Positions 26,543 through 35,001 of a stretch of 64,000 nucleotides of DNA are shown in pieces. Where the stretch lies: the NCBI GenBank assembly GCA_011365055.1, contig RDOG01000014.1, positions 40,209 to 104,208 of the forward strand. Direction: 5' to 3'. The DNA is from Promethearchaeota archaeon (lineage in GTDB: Archaea > Asgardarchaeota > Lokiarchaeia > Helarchaeales > RDOG01). Position numbers and translations under genes: made by a program. The notes below the pieces were generated by a model. It had not been told where the DNA came from. It saw only the letters and a list, made by a program, of their open reading frames with translations, and made no database searches. Position 1 is the first letter of the stretch. Each line of letters opens with the position of its first letter.

Positions 26543-27496
26543 ATGGAGTGGTTAGCGAAGATTTCTAATCTTCTTGATAAAAATATAGTTGAAAATCTAG
26601 TTTTTTTAGGATTGGAAAATGCAGGAAAAACATCAATTATAAATTATATTATTACAGGTTTTATGACACAGACTATTCCAACTAGTGGTGTTTCAATTGA
26701 AGTCATAAAACTTCCCCATATTGAGCTTAAATTATATGATATAGGTGGTCAAAAAGTATTTAGAGACTATATGTGGAGCAATGTCATATTTCCTGACATG
26801 AGTTTGGTATTTGTTATTGATGCAAATGATAAATCTAAATTATATGAATCAAAATTAGTATTTTGGGAGATTCTAAACAAATATGTTCCGATTAAACCAA
26901 TTTTAATTCTACTAAATAAACAAGATTTAGATAATACGGTTAAAAAAATTGAAGTCCATGACTTATTTGAATTGGAACGAATTTCAGATCTGAAAATTGG
27001 ATTATTTGAAACGAGTGTCTCTAAAGGAATTGGTATAAGTGATGCAATTCAATGGTTTTTTGAAAATCTAACAGAAAATATTTTGGATGTTCAATTAAGT
27101 ATAATAAATATCAAAATTTATAGATTTGATGGAAAATTAGTTTATGAAAAAAAGTTGAAAAAAGAAATCCCCGATCTACGAGAAAAAATTAATTTTTCGG
27201 TTACCTTGATTGAGTTTGTAAAAGAAAGAACCGGGAAATTTGAAGATGATAAATTTAAAATTATTATAGGAAAAAATTCTAAAACAATCCTTTTTAAATC
27301 AACAAATAGGAATTTAATTGTTTGCATGACCATAAATTCGAGCGATAGCGAATCAATTGCTTATGAATTATTTCAGATACTTCGTGATAATATTCCTATT
27401 AAGTGGACAGATAAAGATATCAAATATTTTGTTGATAAATTCATTAAAAATTATAATCAAAAACAATTCATTAATAGATTTAATCGTAATATCTAA
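26543..27496 (+). CDS. Arf-like GTPase with C-terminal longin/Roadblock-like domain, copy 2
   Basis: This 317-residue protein has P-loop GLENAGKT (23-30), switch I TSGVS (47-51), DIGGQ (66-70), NKQD (125-128) and TSVSKG in place of TSA. The catalytic Gln is present. From about 190 a second domain follows, LSIINIKIYRFDGKLVYEKK, then KFKIIIGKNSKTILFKS and NLIVCMTINSSDSESIAYELF, again a longin/Roadblock-like arrangement. Sequence identity to copy 1 is modest and mainly in the G motifs, so the pair is old or diverged rather than a recent duplication. They may form a Rag-like heterodimer through the C-terminal domains, by analogy with Rag and Roadblock proteins of eukaryotes. Confidence 0.85.
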   Translation: MEWLAKISNLLDKNIVENLVFLGLENAGKTSIINYIITGFMTQTIPTSGVSIEVIKLPHIELKLYDIGGQKVFRDYMWSNVIFPDMSLVFVIDANDKSKLYESKLVFWEILNKYVPIKPILILLNKQDLDNTVKKIEVHDLFELERISDLKIGLFETSVSKGIGISDAIQWFFENLTENILDVQLSIINIKIYRFDGKLVYEKKLKKEIPDLREKINFSVTLIEFVKERTGKFEDDKFKIIIGKNSKTILFKSTNRNLIVCMTINSSDSESIAYELFQILRDNIPIKWTDKDIKYFVDKFIKNYNQKQFINRFNRNI

Positions 27497-27631
27497 TGCT
27501 TTAATTTCAAACTCTTTTTAAACTAAAAAAAAATTAATGATAACAGTAAAATACAAATGTCGTTAATAAAGGTAGCATATTCTATTATTTGTATTTCTAC
27601 ATATTATAAATAGCATCAAATCGGGAGATAC

Positions 27632-27799
27632 ATGCCAAATATTTTGGGAGTGATAACTGAGCACGTAAAAACGTGCTCATCCATGTGTTTCAATAAAATT
27701 AAAAAAGAACAATTTATAGAAAATCTGCTGTTACTTCATAATTATCGAACTTGCTATAACATTTATAATGAAACGTGTTTAAATTTTTGTTATAATTAA
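27632..27799 (+). CDS. Small cysteine-rich protein (55 residues)
   Basis: An ATG at 27632 opens 55 codons to TAA 27797-27799. GGGAGA ends 3-4 bases before the ATG, and TATTATAAATAG at 27602-27613 is a TATA box at the distance expected for a transcript beginning at or just before the ATG. The protein has five cysteines (C15, C19, C41, C49, C53), with C-x3-C in TCSSMC and a C-x3-C at the end (CLNFC), so it may bind zinc or form disulfides. No family recognised. It fills the space between the second Arf-like gene and an unknown gene. Small size lowers certainty. Confidence 0.5.
   Translation: MPNILGVITEHVKTCSSMCFNKIKKEQFIENLLLLHNYRTCYNIYNETCLNFCYN
27658..27679. repeat. Perfect 9-bp hairpin (4-base loop)
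   Basis: TGAGCACGT, loop AAAA, ACGTGCTCA. The stem is 9 bp and GC-richer than the background, so it should form in RNA. It lies inside the small Cys-rich frame, 26 bases after its ATG, and could be either a structural part of a noncoding RNA or chance within coding sequence. Confidence 0.55.
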
Positions 27800-27830
27800 T
27801 ATAAAGAATTTAAAATGATATAATTATTAT

Positions 27831-28973
27831 GTGAAGGTGAACAAAGTAGTCCAAGATAATCAATATTCGGATTTAATTTATTTTAATAAAGAAAATTTAC
27901 TTATTTCACCTCACGTATATAAGATATTTAAGCTTCTTGGTTTCAATTATTTAGAAGAACTTTTTTTAGATTTAAGTTCAAATCTTCGGAATTTTTTACA
28001 AATTCGATTAGATAGGATGTTTTATAATTCAAAACAACTGTTAGAAAAAAAAATTGAACCTGATATGGCTAAAATAAAAATGGATTTTTTCCATCCCTTG
28101 TTTTTATCTTGTAAAATGGACTTAAAAAACGGTTTAATTAATTTGTTATATGGCAACTCAATAAATTTCACAACGATTTTAGTAAATGATCTATCAATGG
28201 ATCTAAAATTTGGATATGAGACACATTTAGAACAAGGGATTTTAACCGAATTTAACTTTTTAACAGATATTTTCAAAGAAAAAGATAGAACAATTAAAAT
28301 TCCTTTAAAGGAAGCATATAATTTAACCAAATCTGTAATAAAAACGAGTAGAATAATACAAAGGTTTTTAAAAGAAAAGAAGGAAAAAGAAACTTTAGAA
28401 TATACAAGTTCTTTTAATTCCTTATTCTTTATTAATTTATCAAATTATTTAAATAATCTTTTAGAACTTTCAAATTACGAAAATCTTGGTTTTTTTTGGG
28501 ATGGATTTAACACGAAAACGTATTATAAATTCCCTGAACCTTCAATAATATCTTATCCCAACTTTCCGTTTGTTAAAAGCTTAATTATGAGTAGTAGATA
28601 TAGTGAAATAAGGACTCTCGGAAAATTAAGTGCCGGACGAAATTTAGCGCTTCATCAAATTGAAGATGAAATGATCGCTTGGATAAAAAAAGACTTTCCA
28701 GAGATTTACGAACCCATATTATTAAAAATGTGGGAACAAGGCATCCCTACCCCGAAAATGAGTATGGAATCATCGATAAATGTTTCTGCATTGATTAATA
28801 ATAAAGAAGAGCTAACTCGAGAATTTCCCAAGGGGAGTCATGTTAATAAAAAAAATCTGAATCTAATGGAATCAGATTACTTTATTGGATATTATACAGA
28901 TATATCCGAAGAATTTGAAAAAAAACAAAAAATTTCTCCAAAAAACATAATCTCAAAAGGTTTTGGAAAATAA
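27831..28973 (+). CDS. Unrecognised ~380-residue family, member 1
   Basis: This 380-residue protein has no family I recognise, but it is homologous to the protein encoded at 30849-32015. Shared features in order: an HPLFLSCKMDLKNGLINLLYG block near 84-104, an HLEQGI block near 132, NLGFFWDGFNTK near 222-233, a YPNFPFVKSLIMSSRYSEIR block near 245-264, an EQGIPTPK block near 303, and the C-terminus NIISKGFGK. No signal peptide or clear membrane helix. Starts at GTG 27831; a second GTG two codons later is possible, and no ATG lies near. The frame is solid over its whole length. Confidence 0.6.
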   Translation: MKVNKVVQDNQYSDLIYFNKENLLISPHVYKIFKLLGFNYLEELFLDLSSNLRNFLQIRLDRMFYNSKQLLEKKIEPDMAKIKMDFFHPLFLSCKMDLKNGLINLLYGNSINFTTILVNDLSMDLKFGYETHLEQGILTEFNFLTDIFKEKDRTIKIPLKEAYNLTKSVIKTSRIIQRFLKEKKEKETLEYTSSFNSLFFINLSNYLNNLLELSNYENLGFFWDGFNTKTYYKFPEPSIISYPNFPFVKSLIMSSRYSEIRTLGKLSAGRNLALHQIEDEMIAWIKKDFPEIYEPILLKMWEQGIPTPKMSMESSINVSALINNKEELTREFPKGSHVNKKNLNLMESDYFIGYYTDISEEFEKKQKISPKNIISKGFGK

Positions 28974-29100
28974 TTTTTTTCTTTACGAATACAAATTTAA
29001 AAAATTATAACAATTTAATAATCTTAATTAAATGATTTAGTTTATTTTAATATCAAATTGAGAGAGTTAATTTAATTTTATGAAGTAACTTAATTTACGT

Positions 29101-29199
29101 AAGAATCCATTATATTCACTAACATTTGATCTTTTAAGAAAACTGGATAAAAAAAGGGATTGGTATCCTATCGATGACTATATAAAATTAATGGATTAA
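29101..29199 (+). pseudogene. Short coding remnant beside the LRR gene
   Basis: Thirty-two sense codons ending TAA 29197-29199 read KNPLYSLTFDLLRKLDKK then RDWYPIDDYIKLMD. The frame is closed upstream by a TAA at about 29087 and has no start codon. The pattern is like the end of a small helical or winged-helix protein. It meets the end of the LRR gene tail to tail. Probably the 3' end of a lost gene. Confidence 0.35.
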
Positions 29200-30050
29200 T
29201 CAAACTCATTTAAACTTAATTCGTAATCAATCATCCAATTCGGACAGTTTTTCTTGAAAGCGGAAATTTCTTGATCACTAAACTGCTCGTCAGTAATAGT
29301 AAGACGACCGCTATTCGGATGTTTATATAAGGGCTTTAATGAGCTTATTTGAGTATCTCGAACATCAAGATGTCTTAAAGAAGGTAACACGTCGATCCCT
29401 TCCAAACTATCGATGTCATTTTTTCCTATTCTTAATTGCACTAAATTATCTAAACCTGCCAAATTCTCTAATCTTAATATTTTATTATCAGTAAAATCTA
29501 GAGTACTCAAGTCTGAAAGTTGATTAACGTTTTCAATTTTTGAGATATTGTTCATATTAAAGTATATTACATCTAAATCTTTTAAATCTTTGAGACCTTC
29601 GATTTTTGTTATCCTATTACCAGCCAAATATAAAATTTTAATTTTTTTTAACTTTTCTAGCCCTTCAATTTTAGTAATTCGATTGCCACTTAAGCTCAAA
29701 TATTTCAAATTATTCAGATTTTCTAATCCCTCAATTTTTTTTATCAAATTTTCTTCAATTTTTAAATCAATGAGAGATGAAAGAGATTCTAGACCAGATA
29801 GTTTGAGTATTTTATTGCCTATTAATTCAAGGTTTTTAAGTTCATGAAGTTTTTCTAAATTGGAAATTTTTGTAACTGGAATACCCGTAATGGAGATTTC
29901 AACTAGTCGAGGAATTTGATCAAGCCCCGTTATCTCATCAAACGTCTCAAACTCTATATTGGATTTTCTATCTAAGCCTAAATAGCATTTCCCACTAGAA
30001 AATTGTGGAACTTTTACTCTTTGTCCCTTAATGTTGACATAATAATCCAT
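29196..30050 (-). CDS. SDS22-type leucine-rich repeat protein
   Basis: This 284-residue protein has about nine leucine-rich repeats of 22 residues from about 45 to 245, of the type LxxLxxLxLxxNxIxKIEGLE, typical of SDS22-like and internalin-like LRRs. A capping region precedes it and a C-terminal cap (NCPNWMIDYELSLNEFD) follows. There is no signal peptide, so it is a cytoplasmic binding scaffold. In eukaryotes SDS22 LRRs bind phosphatases and other partners. The gene sits between two paralogues of the unrecognised 380-residue family, which are possible partners. Internal DNA repeats match the protein repeats. Confidence 0.85.
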   Translation of the reverse strand: MDYYVNIKGQRVKVPQFSSGKCYLGLDRKSNIEFETFDEITGLDQIPRLVEISITGIPVTKISNLEKLHELKNLELIGNKILKLSGLESLSSLIDLKIEENLIKKIEGLENLNNLKYLSLSGNRITKIEGLEKLKKIKILYLAGNRITKIEGLKDLKDLDVIYFNMNNISKIENVNQLSDLSTLDFTDNKILRLENLAGLDNLVQLRIGKNDIDSLEGIDVLPSLRHLDVRDTQISSLKPLYKHPNSGRLTITDEQFSDQEISAFKKNCPNWMIDYELSLNEFD

Positions 30051-30235
30051 TTGAGCACGCTACTTAAATAATTAGTTAATTTATTCTTCATTCATTTATT
30101 AATTAAATTTTTGATTTAATATTTTTATTAGTATTTAGATAAAAAATCATTTGAATGTATGAGTTGAATTAAAAAAATTTATGAGGAGCAATATTTTTAT
30201 TCATTTATTTATTACGATTTGAAGGTGTTTAAGGA

Positions 30236-30574
30236 ATGGGTGACGATTCCTCGATTAATGGAATGAGTATTAAGCTTTTTAAGAAGATGATCGAGGAATT
30301 GAGATATGATAATTTAATAGTTTCTGAAATAGGGACTCTTTTTATCCAATTTTATCCAATAAAATCTGATGAAGCAAAAGTTGACCGATTAAAAAGCTGG
30401 CTTTGGAATAAAGTTAATGATGAAATGATTCCAAAATATAATGAGCAATTTAAAATAAAATTAGAGTCAAATAATTTTCCAACTCACATCGAAATACTTA
30501 ATTTATTCAAATTACCTGAAGTAAAAATAAAGAAATTTTTTAATTTATTTAAATGGGTTTATGAGCGATTGTAA
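30236..30574 (+). CDS. Hypothetical protein (112 residues)
   Basis: This 112-residue, mostly helical charged protein (contains SIKLFKKMIEELRYDNLI and DRLKSWLWNKVNDEMIPKY) has no recognisable domain. No membrane segment or signal peptide is present. GGTGTTTAAGGA lies just before the ATG. It is convergent with the winged-helix gene whose stop is directly adjacent (30575). It is supported by an intact frame, a ribosome binding site and normal composition only. Confidence 0.5.
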   Translation: MGDDSSINGMSIKLFKKMIEELRYDNLIVSEIGTLFIQFYPIKSDEAKVDRLKSWLWNKVNDEMIPKYNEQFKIKLESNNFPTHIEILNLFKLPEVKIKKFFNLFKWVYERL

Positions 30575-30799
30575 TTAAACCTTAATCCAAGCTTTAGTAG
30601 AATTTCGTTGAACTTTATTTTTCTTTTCTAATTGATTCAGAATTTGTACTACTTGATTTTGTGATAAAACGCCTTTTATAATTCTTACTATTGTTCTTGG
30701 TCGTCGGGGCTCTTTCTCTATTGCGTGTAGGATTAGTTCCTCATAAAGGGTCTCATCTAAACCTTTTTTTGATTTCATTGATTTACTTTTTGCACTCAA
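30575..30799 (-). CDS. Small winged-helix-like protein
   Basis: This 74-residue basic protein has a helix-turn-helix/wing pattern: YEELILHAIEKEPRRPRTIV, then LSQNQVVQILNQLEKKNKVQR and a short final strand AWIKV. The size and positive charge suit a DNA- or RNA-binding protein. Starts at TTG 30799, 9 bases after AGAGG. It is a plausible local regulator, and lies 49 bases after the start-proximal end of no other gene on its strand; member 2 of the unrecognised family lies upstream (30849-32015) in the same direction, so they may share a transcript. Confidence 0.6.
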   Translation of the reverse strand: MSAKSKSMKSKKGLDETLYEELILHAIEKEPRRPRTIVRIIKGVLSQNQVVQILNQLEKKNKVQRNSTKAWIKV

Positions 30800-30848
30800 A
30801 ATTATTTACCTCTAATTAAGAATATTTTATTAATTGAAATTTAAAATT

Positions 30849-32015
30849 TCATTTTAAAAATTTTGTATTTTTTCCCATACCTCTCGAGACTACATTGTTG
30901 GGGGTTACTTTGGTGTTAGGAGGATTATGATGTGTAATATCTAAAAGAACACCATCTAGTGCCTCTTCAGGAGTATTTAATCCCATATCTTCAAGCTGGA
31001 TGAAATTCCCTTCTGGCCACTTGAAATCCCAATCTTTAAAATCATCATTTTTTACGGATTTTTTGATATCTGGTATTTTTACTTCTATGGTTTGACTTGG
31101 TAACGGAATTCCTCTATCAAATTGTTGCTCCTTAAAACCGATAGTAAAAAATTCTGGAAAATTTTCCTTCAACCATTCTCTAGATTGTTCATGAAGCGTG
31201 ACGATAAATAATTGCAAATTAGAAAATAATCCTGCTGCTCTTAAAATATAATTTGAACGTGACATCATAAACATTGTTCGTAACAAGGGAGGCCAAGGAG
31301 TAAATCCTGCCAGAAAATCTGATTGCCCAAATAATCGTTTTGCATTTACTGCATCATGAAATAATCCGTGTGATTCATAACAAGACGTTTCAAATATTAT
31401 ATTTACAGCAGCGCATAACCAAGATATCGCTCCAATATAAGCAGAAGTACCCCATTGAGGCGTCCTTTCATTTCGAATATCCTCCAAAACCTCAATTGTT
31501 TTTATTCCAGAATTGGTAAAATCCTTAGCTTTCTTTGGAATCTGGCGCAATTTAGTGCCTAATTTTATATGTCTCCTCTCCATAATATCATCATCAATAC
31601 CAACTATCCACCAATCAACCGGAATTCCATCCTCCAAATGAGCATTAAAAACAAAGAAAATTTCATTAGTATTTTCATTTACAATTTGAAAACTACAGTC
31701 CATACTCTCCCCGTATAACAATTTCATCGTTCCTTGCATTAAATCAGTTTTCGTGCTAACAATTGGTGGATGAAGCATAAATACCATAGTTTTTTCCGGT
31801 TCAGGTAAACTTCCTTCCATCACGGCTTTACAAACATTTATTGATTCGTCTAAGCGTAACTTCATTAAATCATAAACTAAAGGACCCAATCTACCCGCAG
31901 CATCATCATATACTTCCCAACCTAGTTTCTTGAAAATAGGCCAAAGATGATTGTATAATGGAAGTGCGGGTTTTGATTTTATATCGTCAGGGATTTCTGA
32001 AAATTTATGCGTCAT
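30849..32015 (-). CDS. Unrecognised ~380-residue family, member 2
   Basis: This 388-residue protein is a paralogue of the one at 27831-28973: HPPIVSTKTDLMQGTMKLLYG, HLEDGIP, HGLFHDAVNAKRLFG, PPLLRTMFMMSRSNYILR, DRGIPLPS and the end NNVVSRGMGK line up with it. Member 2 has more Trp and an insert near 320-340 (DFKDWDFKWPEGNF). No catalytic motif from a known family is seen. No membrane helix. GGAT precedes the ATG by 4 bases. The pair is in opposite orientation on either side of an LRR gene, so this may be an old inverted duplication. Confidence 0.6.
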   Translation of the reverse strand: MTHKFSEIPDDIKSKPALPLYNHLWPIFKKLGWEVYDDAAGRLGPLVYDLMKLRLDESINVCKAVMEGSLPEPEKTMVFMLHPPIVSTKTDLMQGTMKLLYGESMDCSFQIVNENTNEIFFVFNAHLEDGIPVDWWIVGIDDDIMERRHIKLGTKLRQIPKKAKDFTNSGIKTIEVLEDIRNERTPQWGTSAYIGAISWLCAAVNIIFETSCYESHGLFHDAVNAKRLFGQSDFLAGFTPWPPLLRTMFMMSRSNYILRAAGLFSNLQLFIVTLHEQSREWLKENFPEFFTIGFKEQQFDRGIPLPSQTIEVKIPDIKKSVKNDDFKDWDFKWPEGNFIQLEDMGLNTPEEALDGVLLDITHHNPPNTKVTPNNVVSRGMGKNTKFLK

Positions 32016-32330
32016 TTAAATCCTTTCTCTAAAAGTTGTTGTTTAAAAAATAAGTAAGTAGAATTAAAAAATTTTTGATAAATAAAAAAAAATCAATCAT
32101 AAATTACTGAATTATCATAAAATTAAGAAATAATAAATCTATTTCACTCCTATTTCCTAAAGGGTTCTTCAAAACTGAAGTAAAATATATTTTTTTTTAA
32201 AATTTATTAAAAAAATAAGTTTTGTTTGTATTTAATCATTATACTTTAACAAAAATTATTTTAATAGTGAGCTAATACGTAACATACAATTTTTTAATTA
32301 TTAATAAATCAAATTAGAGGCGGTTTAGGT
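32016..32330. other. Divergent spacer without visible genes
   Basis: A 315-base AT-rich spacer between the unknown gene (minus) and the CBM9-like surface protein (plus). TATA-like sequence occurs throughout. No coding remnant, inverted repeat or RNA gene is visible. Confidence 0.4.
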
Positions 32331-33896
32331 TTGAAAAAAATGAAGAAAATTCTCTTGATGTGCCTAATCATTTTGTTTTTTTTATCTTTTATGCCCTTAT
32401 CGAACATTTTCGTTAAAGAAAATTGTTTAATGGGAATAAACGGGCAATTAAATGAGCTTTATTATGATAATGTTAACTGGATGATGCCATTTGGAAACGA
32501 AACAGTAATAATTGATGGGATTTTGAACTCAAATGGATGGAACGAATGGTCTGATGCACGAGTTGAAATAATCTGCTTTAATTTTTCTGCAATGTATACA
32601 TTGGGCAATTATTATAATTTTGCTGCATTCCTGTATCTAAAGCATAATTTTACGCACAAATTATTCGCGTTGGACCTTAATTGGACACCTAGCTTAACTT
32701 TGAATGATTCTATCCCTTTATCATATGCTGGTCAACGAATAACTGCTTTATATGATAACATAACAGGACACAAATCTGGGAATTCTACTTGGAATGATAA
32801 AGGCAAAGGTTTAACCCCCTATCCATGTTTGCCAGATCAATTCTTAATCTACTTTGATGAAATGTATAACGGTCAACTTGATAATTTAGACGAAACGTGC
32901 GTTCGTGCAAACGATTCTGGTCCAAATGATGGTTATTTTACAAATATAGGTGCTGAAGCTTGGGCAGAGGATCAATATGGTTCTAATGTCTCTCATGCAC
33001 GCGGATTGCACGTCTTTGAAGTTGCCGTGCCAATGGGTTCTCATCTAGATACTGAGGATTTAGACAAGGATGATATTGCAACAAGAGGTCAAGATGTCCA
33101 GATTGGAGTATTATTTGGATATGGGAGATATATAAATTACGAAGTTTACCAGCCTTTTTTTGATAAGGGTGAGCCAGAGAATACTTTTGGAAATTTTGAA
33201 GGCGTTTCTCAAAGTGATCGATGGGATTCTGATCATGATGGTGACGTATGGCCTGACTCTTCGTGTACAATACAATATGTCCTATTTGATCGAATGGTTC
33301 AAACTCCTGACTTTTATAATAAACCCTTAGATGGATCGCGTATCTCTCTAATTCCTGGGGTACCAAATCCTATTGCAGGAAGAACTTCAGGGGGTTGGTT
33401 GGCAACAACATTAAACATTACTCCTACAGGACCAGCAAATTTTTCTATGAATGCAAGCGAGGATCCACCTCAAGGAATACCTCCTGTATCAGATGTAGCA
33501 TCATTATATCTAAATTTCACATTTGAAGGTACTTTAGCAGAACCTGCCATAGTTAGAATATATTTTAACGTATCTGATGGAGAAGTTGGAACTCGAGGTA
33601 TTTTCGCTGTATCTCAGATGGCACCTACTTATTACAACGAAACGCTGGGTCAATGGGTAGAAATCACTCCATATACAATAAATAGTATAGAGGGGTATGT
33701 AGAATTCTATCTTGATCATTTCTCATTCTATGCAATAGTAGGAAAAGAAACTCAACAAGAAAATCCTCCTGCACCTCCAATTCCCGGCTTTGAAATATTA
33801 TTCATGATATTTTCCATATGCTCTTTGATATTGCTCTATAGCATTTATAAGGGACACAAGATTCGAGGAATTAGGGTTCAATCTTTTAATCAATAA
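32331..33896 (+). CDS. Secreted CBM9/DOMON-like surface protein with C-terminal anchor
   Basis: This 521-residue protein has a signal peptide (KKMKKILLMCLIILFFLSF). A CBM9/DOMON-like domain follows (begins IIDGILNSNGWNEWSDA near 56, ends with HVFEVAVPM near 225). A beta domain with LDHFSFYAIVGK near 465 is of the kind that precedes archaeal C-terminal anchors, then PPIPGFEILFMIFSICSLIL and a basic tail. The end resembles PGF-CTERM-like sorting tails. CBM9-like domains bind sugar ends or heme. Many N-x-S/T sites suggest glycosylation. Starts at TTG 32331; the ATG three codons on is an alternative. Confidence 0.75.
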   Translation: MKKMKKILLMCLIILFFLSFMPLSNIFVKENCLMGINGQLNELYYDNVNWMMPFGNETVIIDGILNSNGWNEWSDARVEIICFNFSAMYTLGNYYNFAAFLYLKHNFTHKLFALDLNWTPSLTLNDSIPLSYAGQRITALYDNITGHKSGNSTWNDKGKGLTPYPCLPDQFLIYFDEMYNGQLDNLDETCVRANDSGPNDGYFTNIGAEAWAEDQYGSNVSHARGLHVFEVAVPMGSHLDTEDLDKDDIATRGQDVQIGVLFGYGRYINYEVYQPFFDKGEPENTFGNFEGVSQSDRWDSDHDGDVWPDSSCTIQYVLFDRMVQTPDFYNKPLDGSRISLIPGVPNPIAGRTSGGWLATTLNITPTGPANFSMNASEDPPQGIPPVSDVASLYLNFTFEGTLAEPAIVRIYFNVSDGEVGTRGIFAVSQMAPTYYNETLGQWVEITPYTINSIEGYVEFYLDHFSFYAIVGKETQQENPPAPPIPGFEILFMIFSICSLILLYSIYKGHKIRGIRVQSFNQ

Positions 33897-33955
33897 TTTC
33901 TTTTTTTTCTCTATTTTTCCAAATAATTTTAAATAGTTAATTAAAGTGAAAAAAA

Positions 33956-34789
33956 CTATTTTTTTCCTATAAGCAACTTGAAAAAGAGACCCCATTGACT
34001 TGGACGCACGAAGAGTGCAGGAACTTGTTGACGATAATTCTTAAAGGATTCCCCAAATCGTTGAATTAATTCTTTTTCTTCAACTTTTTGGATATGAAGT
34101 TCAAATCCTATGAGATAAAATATAAAGAAGAGGAGTGAATAAATAGAAAATTGAATTAATATCCCTGCAAAACTAATATAAATTAGTCCAGCGTAAGTTG
34201 GATGGCGCAATATCGAATAAATTTTATGTTCTTGAATTGCACTTTCTTCAGGAAAATATAAATATACGAGAGTCATGTAATCAACTCCAAAAGTTAAGAA
34301 TGCTCTTGCCAAAATTCCAAATCCAAGAAAAACAATGATAAGTCCAATTACGATTCGGAAGAGATCAAAAATCCAAGTATCATTAAATAAAAATTTAGAG
34401 ATTGGCTGGATTAAATAAGATAATATTTGAGCAGAATTTATATAAGATTGAATTAAAATTAATGGAATAATGTTAAAAAAACTGACGCTAATCATAAATA
34501 AAATTCCAGCAAATCCTATGAAAAAAATTCGCTGATAAGACATTTCTTGATATTTAGCTTTTAATCGATCTCTCCAGAACCACATTTGGAACACTAAAAA
34601 TAAACCACCAAATTCAATTAATATAACACCGAGAATAGGGAAAATCCAACTTACTACATTGCTTCCTGAGTAGGGTGTTATAAAAATCGAAAGATTAATA
34701 AAGCCAAAAAGAATGAGAAAAGCTAAAAATATGCAAATAATTATAAATATTGGCAATAATACAATACGCTTCCCATCCAATACTGGCAA
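33956..34789 (-). CDS. Isoprenylcysteine carboxyl methyltransferase-like membrane enzyme
   Basis: This 277-residue protein has about six hydrophobic helices and ends with the ICMT/PEMT/NnrU-type signature: HKIYSILRHPTYAGLIYIS near 203, then ELHIQKVEEKELIQRFGE and YRQQVPALF. In this family the RHP motif and the E-x-L-x-x-x-F-G segment bind S-adenosylmethionine and the lipid substrate. Candidates for the substrate are a prenylated cysteine, a phospholipid or another isoprenoid; none of the GTPases in this window has a C-terminal Cys, so prenyl-protein methylation is open. Starts at TTG 34789 after GGAAG. A broken CPBP-type gene lies directly upstream on the same strand. Confidence 0.72.
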   Translation of the reverse strand: MPVLDGKRIVLLPIFIIICIFLAFLILFGFINLSIFITPYSGSNVVSWIFPILGVILIEFGGLFLVFQMWFWRDRLKAKYQEMSYQRIFFIGFAGILFMISVSFFNIIPLILIQSYINSAQILSYLIQPISKFLFNDTWIFDLFRIVIGLIIVFLGFGILARAFLTFGVDYMTLVYLYFPEESAIQEHKIYSILRHPTYAGLIYISFAGILIQFSIYSLLFFIFYLIGFELHIQKVEEKELIQRFGESFKNYRQQVPALFVRPSQWGLFFKLLIGKK

Positions 34790-35001
34790 TTTCTTCCGAA
34801 ACTTATCGAACCCCTTTAATTTAATATTATCAACGCCATATCTTTATTTAATATCTTTAGAGGAGAAAATCTTTTTGTAAACAAATAATTTTTTTTTAAT
34901 AAAATATTCAAATTTACATTTAAAAAATAGCATTTCGGAGTCGGATTTTTTTGAGAGTTTTTTAGGACCTGCGTAGATGATGACAATTATTAAATATATT
35001 C

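Noticed and set aside
27658..27679. 9-bp hairpin considered as a terminator of the Arf array
   Set aside because: It is 160 bases past the last stop, has no T-run after it and lies inside a small coding frame.
32983..33366. 127-residue frame antisense to the CBM9-like gene
   Set aside because: The plus-strand gene has signal peptide, domains and anchor; the antisense frame is an artefact.
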